From Pararhodospirillum photometricum DSM 122 (GTDB taxonomy: Bacteria > Pseudomonadota > Alphaproteobacteria > Rhodospirillales > Rhodospirillaceae), in assembly GCF_000284415.1 (NCBI RefSeq), contig NC_017059.1, positions 3,552,117-3,574,828 of the forward strand: a stretch of 22,712 bases of DNA. Direction: 5' to 3'. The position numbers and the translations under genes were made by a program. Under the pieces are notes generated by a model. That model saw only the letters and a list, made by a program, of their open reading frames with translations. It had not been told where the DNA came from and did not search any database. This document shows positions 17,035 through 22,712 of the stretch, one piece after another (the first letter of the stretch is position 1; each line of letters starts with the position of its first letter).

Positions 17035-19875
17035 ATGAGTTCTCAGGAAATCCACGTGCGCGGCGCACGGGAGCACAACCTCAAAAACATTAGCGTCACC
17101 CTGCCTCGCGACAAGCTGGTCGTCATGACCGGCCTCTCGGGATCGGGAAAGTCCAGCTTGGCTTTCGATACCATTTATGCCGAGGGTCAGCGGCGCTACG
17201 TCGAGTCACTGTCGGCCTACGCTCGGCAGTTTCTTGAACTCATGCAAAAGCCCGATGTCGATGCCATCGACGGTCTTTCTCCCGCCATCTCCATTGAACA
17301 AAAAACAACCAGCCGGAACCCTCGCTCCACCGTGGGAACCGTGACCGAGATCCACGATTACATGCGTCTTCTTTGGGCCCGCGTGGGGGTTCCCCATTCC
17401 CCGGCCACAGGACTGCCCATCGAAAGCCAGACCGTCAGTCAGATGGTCGATCGACTCATGACTCTTCCAGAAGAGACCCGTCTTTATCTTTTGACCCCCG
17501 TTGCCCGCGGCCGCAAAGGTGAGTTTCGGAAAGAATTGGCTGAGTTGGGGCGGCGCGGCTTCAGCCGGGTCAAGGTGGATGGCACGGTGTACGAGTTGGG
17601 CGATGTCCCCCCCCTCAACAAGAAACTTAAGCACGATATCGAGGTGGTTGTTGATCGCCTTGTGATTCGTTCTGGGGTGGAAGGGCGTCTCGCCGACTCG
17701 CTGGAAACCGCCTTGAACGTTGGCGACTCCGACGGACTCGTCCTGGCCGAGAATGCGACCACGGGCGAGCGGCACACCTTCTCCACCCGCTTCGCCTGCC
17801 CGGTCAGCGGCTTTACCATCGACGAGATCGAGCCGCGTCTGTTCTCCTTTAACAGCCCGTTTGGCGCCTGCCCCACCTGCGACGGCCTCGGCGTGACCCT
17901 CTACTTCGATCCCGCCTTGGTGGTTCCCGACCCCAGCCTCTCCCTCCAGGGCGGCGCCATCGCGCCTTGGTCCAACCACAGCCCCCCCTCGCCCTATTAC
18001 GCCCAGGCCCTGGCCAGCGTGGTGGCCCACTATGGCTGCGCCATGGAGACCCCGTGGCGCGACTTGCCCGAGGCGGTGCGCCATGTCGTGCTCCATGGCT
18101 CGGGCAGCGAAATCGTGCCCCTGGCCTTCGAGGACGGGACTCGGGCCTACCGCACCACCAAGCCGTTCGAGGGGGTGATTCCCAACATTCAGCGGCGCTG
18201 GCGCGATACCGAGAGTGTCGGCGTGCGCGAGGAGCTGTCCCGTTACCAGTCCGGCGCGCCCTGCGAGGCCTGCGGCGGCTATCGCCTGAAACCGGCCGCC
18301 CTCGCGGTTAAAATCCAGGGCCGCCACATTGGCGAAATCTCCGAACTGTCCATCGCCGAAGCCCGCGCCTGGTTCGCCGGCCTCGACGAGCGCCTGGGCG
18401 ACAAGCAGCGCGAGATCGCCCGACGCATCTTGCGCGAGATCAACGACCGCCTGGGCTTCTTGGGCGATGTGGGCCTCGACTACCTGACCCTGGCCCGCGG
18501 CTCGGGCACCCTCTCGGGCGGGGAAAGCCAGCGCATCCGTCTGGCGAGCCAGATCGGCTCCGGCCTGACCGGCGTGCTCTATGTCCTCGACGAACCCTCC
18601 ATCGGTCTGCACCAGCGCGACAACGACCGTCTCCTCGACACGCTGCGGCGGCTGCGCGACCTCGGCAACACCGTCATCGTCGTCGAGCACGACGAGGACG
18701 CCATCCGCGCCGCCGATTATCTGGTCGATATGGGGGCCCGGGGCCGGCGTCCATGGCGGCAACGTCGTCGCTGCGGGGACCCCGGCTGAGGTCATGGCCC
18801 AGCCGCACAGCCTAACCGGGCAATACCTGACCGGAGCGCGGCGCATCGCCGTGCCTACCACCCGCCGCCCGGGCAACGGGCAGTGGCTGACGGTGCGCGG
18901 TGCCCGCGCCAACAACCTCAAGGGCCTGGATGCCTCGATCCCGCTGGGCACCTTCACCTGCGTGACCGGGGTCTCCGCGGGGGGAAGTCCACCTTGGTCA
19001 TCGAAACGCTCTACAAGGCCCTGGCCCGCGCTCTCAACGGCGCCCGCGACCTGCCCGGTGCCCACGACGCCCTGGAGGGGCTGGAGCACCTCGATAAGAT
19101 CATCGACATCGACCAGTCCCCCATCGGTCGCACCCCGCGCTCCAATCCCGCGACCTATACCGGGGCCTTTACCCCCATCCGCGACTGGTTCGCCGGTCTG
19201 CCCGAGGCCAAGGCCCGGGGCTACAAGCCGGGCCGCTTCTCCTTCAACGTCAAGGGAGGGCGCTGCGAGGCGTGCCAGGGCGACGGATTGATCAAAATCG
19301 AGATGCACTTTCTCCCCGACGTCTACGTGACCTGCGATGTCTGCAAGGGCAAGCGCTACAATCGCGAAACCCTGGAAGTTACCTTCAAGGGCAAATCCAT
19401 TGCCGATGTGCTGGACATGACCGTGGAGGAGGCGGCCGAGTTCTTTCAGGTCGTGCCCTCGGTGCGCGATAAAATGGAACTTCTCGCGCAAGTCGGGCTA
19501 TCCTACATCCACCTGGGCCAGCAAGCCACCACCTTGTCGGGGGGCGAGGCCCAGCGCGTCAAATTGTCCAAAGAACTCTCGCGCCGCGCTACCGGACGCA
19601 CGCTCTACATTCTCGACGAACCCACCACCGGCTTGCACTTCGAGGATGTCCGTAAGCTGCTGGAAGTACTGCAAGCCCTGGTTGATCAGGGCAACACCGT
19701 CTTGGTCATCGAGCATAACCTCGAGGTCATCAAGACCGCCGATTATCTTCTCGACCTGGGCCCCGAAGGCGGTGGTGGCGGCGGCTCCCTGGTCGCCCAG
19801 GGAACTCCCGAGGCGGTCGCCGCCTGCCCGGCCAGCCATACCGGGCGCTACCTGAAACCCCTGCTGATCCCATAA
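17035..19875 (+). CDS. uvrA: Excinuclease ABC subunit A (two compensating frameshifts)
   Basis: DNA damage recognition ATPase of nucleotide excision repair, ~946 aa when corrected, matching the family. ATG at 17035 has GAGGG 4 nt upstream and gives the usual start ([15 protein letters not shown]); an earlier in-frame ATG at 16993 has no site. Seen in order: Walker A GLSGSGKS (33-40), [19 protein letters not shown], zinc module CPVSG...CPTCDGLG with Ser in place of one Cys (a variant I recall in alphaproteobacteria), [30 protein letters not shown], then the second half with CEACQGDG...[21 protein letters not shown] and [13 protein letters not shown]. The frame shifts +1 at a G run (18732-18736) and back by -1 at 18975-18984, inside the second Walker A (expected SGGGKST). 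The 240 bp between them still encode conserved UvrA sequence. As written, the product stops at 18789. Confidence 0.95.
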
Positions 19876-19887
19876 AGATCGAGGGGT

Positions 19888-19910
19888 CTGGGGAGGCCGC
19901 GCTTCCCCAG
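19888..19910. terminator. CTGGGGAGGC hairpin between convergent uvrA and chemoreceptor genes
   Basis: CTGGGGAGGC (19888-19897) pairs with GCTTCCCCAG (19901-19910) through ten pairs, one of them G-U, with a 3-nt loop. It sits in the 42-bp gap between two convergent stops. Neither side has a strong T run, so bidirectional termination is likely but not proven. Confidence 0.6.
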
Positions 19911-19917
19911 CCTTCCC

Positions 19918-21606
19918 TTATCTTTCCAAAAGCCGCTGCTCATAACTCCCAGCCAAGTCCTCCAACGCCGCGATGATCACCTTGCTTTCGTCGTGCAACT
20001 GACGCAAGCACCCATAGGCCTCCCCCTGCCGCCCCTGACGACACGCTTCCAAGGCGTCATGGGCCAGGGCATGGACCCGCTTGTGGGGGGGGATGATGGC
20101 CTGCCAGCGCGGATGCCCCGTCAGGCGGGGATCAGTCTGGCTGTCGAACCAGCGACCGAAGCGGCAGCCGTGATGATCGGGCAAGGAGGGGGGCAGGGGC
20201 TTGGCTCCCACCACCATGTCGATCACATTCTTGCGAAACAGAATATGGTCAACCTTCGCCGTCTCCAGCATATACAGGGGCGAGTCGTCGCGCATCCAGT
20301 GGTTGACCCGCTCCAAGGCCACATCGTTGGCTTGGCCAATGGAGCCGGTGATAGCGCTCATCAGGGTTCCCGAATGATGCGAGCGTTCGGCAATCTGGTT
20401 GATGCCGGCGCTGATCTCCCGGGTTGCTTCGGTTTGCTGGGCCAGGATGCCGCTGATGTCGTCGGTGCGGCGGGTGACGTCGGCCACCCGATCCGAGGCC
20501 ACCCGCATCTCGTCACCCGTGCGGGCGATGGCCTCGCTGCCCTGGGCCACCGCGTCACGGCTTTCTTCCATGACCGCGACGATGGTTGCCATGTCGGCCC
20601 GCAGGGCCTCGATCCGGGTGCGGATGTCGTCGGTGGCTCGCCCGGTCTGGGTCGCCAAGTTTTTCACCTCGCTGGCCACCACGGCAAAGCCCTTGCCCTG
20701 CTCGCCGGCCCGGGCTGCCTCAATGGTGGCATTCAGGGCGAGCAGGTTGGTTTGCTTGGCAATGGCATTGATCGAGACCAGGATCTCGCCGATCTTCTCG
20801 CTGGCGTTGCGCAGATCCGCGACCTTGCCCGCCGTGGCGAGGACCGTTTCGTTGATCCTCTCCATCCGCGTCACCGCCTCCTCGGCGCTAGCTCGGCCCC
20901 GGCTGACCGCCTCTTCCAAGCTGCGGGCGTCAGAGGCGGTGTTCTCGCTGCTGGAAGCGATCTCGTGCACCGATGCCGCCAGTTCCTCGGCGGCCGACGC
21001 TACGGTCTGGCTGGCTTGGCGGATGTCGCGTGATTCTCGATTGAGATCCGCCAACTGGATCATCGCATCGTTCACCACCTCGGCCATTTTGGCGATGTGG
21101 CGCAAGTTGTCGATCGTCTCGTCAGGCGCCGCCTCTTCTCCCGCCCGCAGGGTCCCCTCCTTCTGGTGCAGGACAACCGCAAGAATCATGTCGAGAAGAA
21201 CGACTTTCTGGACGGCGGCGAGCAAAGGCCGGCGCCGTGCCCCTCCCGACAGGACAAACGTGGTGAAACGCTCCAGGGTCCGGGCTGAAAGACTCAACGT
21301 TTCCACAAGGTCAGACGCGCTGCGCGCCCAGGCTCGCGTCACCGTGCCTTGGTCGAGGGGGGAGCCCAGCAGGGCCAGCCAGTGGGCACTTTCCCTTTGC
21401 GTCAGGCTGGCCACGTCGGGGGCGCGGGCGGGAAAGCCGGGCAGGGGAGGGGGCCTGTCCCGCTCGCGACACACGCTGTCCACGATCTCCGGCAACACCG
21501 GGCATACGGCCCGAAGAAATTCCGGGAGGACCGCAAGATCGTTTCGGCTGAGGCCCACCAAATTCTGCAAGGCCTCAAGATCAAGGGCCAAAACATCCTG
21601 ATCCAT
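19918..21606 (-). CDS. Soluble methyl-accepting chemotaxis protein with globin-like N-terminus and C-terminal CZB zinc domain
   Basis: 562-aa chemoreceptor with no membrane segment, so probably cytoplasmic. Residues ~1-150 look like a protoglobin-type sensor ([32 protein letters not shown]) but the position where I would align the proximal heme His holds Asp (~99), so heme binding is doubtful. About 160-430 is the coiled-coil signalling domain with the hairpin tip [34 protein letters not shown]. About 440-560 is a chemoreceptor zinc-binding (CZB) domain with candidate ligands His454, Cys481, His508 and His512 ([22 protein letters not shown]). ATG at 21606 has GGGAG 9 nt upstream. It points toward uvrA, with a terminator hairpin between. 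The ligand is unknown; Zn2+ or redox sensing by CZB is from family knowledge. Confidence 0.9.
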   Translation of the reverse strand: MDQDVLALDLEALQNLVGLSRNDLAVLPEFLRAVCPVLPEIVDSVCRERDRPPPLPGFPARAPDVASLTQRESAHWLALLGSPLDQGTVTRAWARSASDLVETLSLSARTLERFTTFVLSGGARRRPLLAAVQKVVLLDMILAVVLHQKEGTLRAGEEAAPDETIDNLRHIAKMAEVVNDAMIQLADLNRESRDIRQASQTVASAAEELAASVHEIASSSENTASDARSLEEAVSRGRASAEEAVTRMERINETVLATAGKVADLRNASEKIGEILVSINAIAKQTNLLALNATIEAARAGEQGKGFAVVASEVKNLATQTGRATDDIRTRIEALRADMATIVAVMEESRDAVAQGSEAIARTGDEMRVASDRVADVTRRTDDISGILAQQTEATREISAGINQIAERSHHSGTLMSAITGSIGQANDVALERVNHWMRDDSPLYMLETAKVDHILFRKNVIDMVVGAKPLPPSLPDHHGCRFGRWFDSQTDPRLTGHPRWQAIIPPHKRVHALAHDALEACRQGRQGEAYGCLRQLHDESKVIIAALEDLAGSYEQRLLER

Positions 21607-21670
21607 GGTTTCCCACTCCCGTTCGGGTTATTGTGCCGGATGCCGTGGCTCGTCCGGGGTTCTGCTTAAG

Positions 21671-21702
21671 AAAAAGTCTGGGGAGGCTCGGCCTCCCCAG
21701 AC
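21671..21702 (-). terminator. Rho-independent terminator after the hemerythrin chemoreceptor
   Basis: Perfect 12-bp stem GTCTGGGGAGGC / GCCTCCCCAGAC (21676-21687 and 21691-21702) with a 3-nt loop. On the minus strand five T follow at once (21675-21671). It lies about 60 nt after the receptor stop and is the best member of the CTGGGGAGGC hairpin family. Confidence 0.9.
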
Positions 21703-21762
21703 CCCTCATTCCTTATAGGGTATTTGAGTGGGGGCATTCTTTCCCCCGGCCGGGGTGAGAGA

Positions 21763-22712
21763 TCAGGCTGCACGCCTTTGATGCCGGACGTACAAAGCCA
21801 GGGTCTTGTCCGCTCCCCGGATATGGTCAAGCCACCACTTGCCGAGGAAGGCGAGCAGATCGACCCCGGCTTCAGGACGACCGGCCCGGAAGTCGGCGTA
21901 CAGCGCCTGCAACCGGGTGATGAAGCGCTCGTGCGCGGTGCAGTGAGCCCGCATCTCCGGGTAGTCGGCGCGCGCCATGATCTCTTCCTCGTTGACGAAA
22001 TGGCGCCGTGTGTAGGCTTCCAGATCCTGGAAGGCCTCGTCCAAGCGCTGGAGTTCCTCGCCTCTCTTCATCCGCTGATACAAGGTGTTGGTCAAGCCCA
22101 TGATGTGTTTGTGATCTTCATCAACCTTGGGGATGCCAAAGGCGAGGGCGTCTTCCCAATTCAGCAAGGTCGCCGGTTCGGCCTCGGGGGTCTCTGCGGG
22201 GCCGCCTCGGACTTGGCGCAGGAAATCCGTTACCTTCATCCGCAAGGTGGCGGTCTGGTCCGAGAGGCGATTGGAGGCGTCTTGAATGTCACGGGCCCCT
22301 TCGTCGGTATCCTCGGCGGCCCGGCGGACCTCTTCAATGGCGGCCGTGACAGCCTTGGTATCTTGGGCGGTCTGTTCGACACTGCGGGCGATTTCCCGGG
22401 TCGCTGCGCCTTGTTCCTCCACTGCGGCGGCAATCGAGGCCGAGATGTCGTCCACTTCGCGGATTACCGAGCCGACCGAGCCCATGGACTCGACCGAATC
22501 GCGGGTTGCCGTTTGGACATCTTGAATCTGGCGGCGGATTTCGTCGGTGGCGCGGGCCGTTTGCATGGCCAGTTGCTTGACTTCCCCGGCCACCACGGCA
22601 AAGCCTTTGCCAGCATCCCCGGCTCGGGCCGCTTCAATGGTGGCGTTGAGGGCGAGCAGGTTGGTTTGGGCCGCGATATCGGTGATCAGGTCCACCACCG
22701 CGTCGATCCGTC
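21763..22712 (-). CDS. Methyl-accepting chemotaxis protein with C-terminal bacteriohemerythrin (N-terminus off right edge)
   Basis: Partial chemoreceptor, 316 codons visible and open to the right edge; GTG at 22698 is internal. The signalling tip [36 protein letters not shown] is followed by coiled coil with [19 protein letters not shown]. The last ~135 residues are a hemerythrin domain with the full diiron ligand set: [24 protein letters not shown] and LDHIRGAD. Bacteriohemerythrins bind O2 reversibly, so oxygen or redox sensing for taxis is likely. It is followed by a strong terminator and then by the CZB chemoreceptor on the same strand. Confidence 0.93.
   Translation of the reverse strand, partial: RIDAVVDLITDIAAQTNLLALNATIEAARAGDAGKGFAVVAGEVKQLAMQTARATDEIRRQIQDVQTATRDSVESMGSVGSVIREVDDISASIAAAVEEQGAATREIARSVEQTAQDTKAVTAAIEEVRRAAEDTDEGARDIQDASNRLSDQTATLRMKVTDFLRQVRGGPAETPEAEPATLLNWEDALAFGIPKVDEDHKHIMGLTNTLYQRMKRGEELQRLDEAFQDLEAYTRRHFVNEEEIMARADYPEMRAHCTAHERFITRLQALYADFRAGRPEAGVDLLAFLGKWWLDHIRGADKTLALYVRHQRRAA

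Noticed and set aside
16633..17076. 147-codon minus-strand open frame between liv and uvrA
   Set aside because: No ribosome binding site or family resemblance, Arg/Cys-rich composition, and overlap with the uvrA start.
17206..19491. 761-codon minus-strand open frame inside uvrA
   Set aside because: Antisense to a clearly recognised UvrA, with no family motifs. Long antisense frames are common at this GC content.

Overview
The window is GC-rich DNA with dense genes, ATGA start/stop overlaps and many GGAG-type ribosome binding sites. The protein set is a branched-chain amino acid (liv) importer with its small DUF6867-like partner, a UvrA with the alphaproteobacterial Cys-to-Ser zinc variant, an alphaproteobacterial-type SSB, and soluble chemoreceptors with CZB and hemerythrin domains. 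This points to an alphaproteobacterium, probably of the Rhodospirillaceae; that assignment is an inference from memory of these families.

Layout, left to right. (1) About 1-8962, minus strand: an apparent type I secretion operon read leftward. It holds a 570-aa ABC exporter, a 1201-aa protein that joins a C39-like domain, an ABC exporter and a HlyD-type adaptor in one chain, and the N-terminal part of a giant adhesin built of ~111-aa repeats that runs off the left edge. No outer-membrane TolC partner is in view. (2) 9275-10336, minus: a 10-TM EamA/DMT permease with a 66-residue His-rich tail. (3) 10443-10967, minus: ssb. (4) 11142-16589, minus: livH-livM-livG-livF-DUF6867-livJ, with overlapping starts and stops except for a separate leader before livJ. 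(5) 17035-19875, plus: uvrA, divergent from the liv operon. (6) 19918 to the right edge, minus: two soluble methyl-accepting chemotaxis proteins, one with a globin-like N-terminus and C-terminal CZB zinc domain, the other ending in a bacteriohemerythrin.

How the parts work together: the two ABC proteins and the fused adaptor would form the inner-membrane part of a type I secretion machine for the adjacent adhesin. The liv genes form a complete periplasmic-binding-protein importer. ssb and uvrA are DNA maintenance genes that the liv block now separates.

Four places carry single-base frame changes inside otherwise conserved coding sequence, mostly at G/C runs: the adhesin linker, livF, and two that cancel in uvrA. 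Their pattern suggests assembly or sequencing indels more than true gene loss, but the sequence alone cannot decide. The most unusual features are the ABC-HlyD fusion with degenerate ATPase signatures in both ABC partners, a pseudoknot-like ABA'B' arrangement of complementary arms in the livH leader, and a family of near-identical CTGGGGAGGC hairpins at gene ends.
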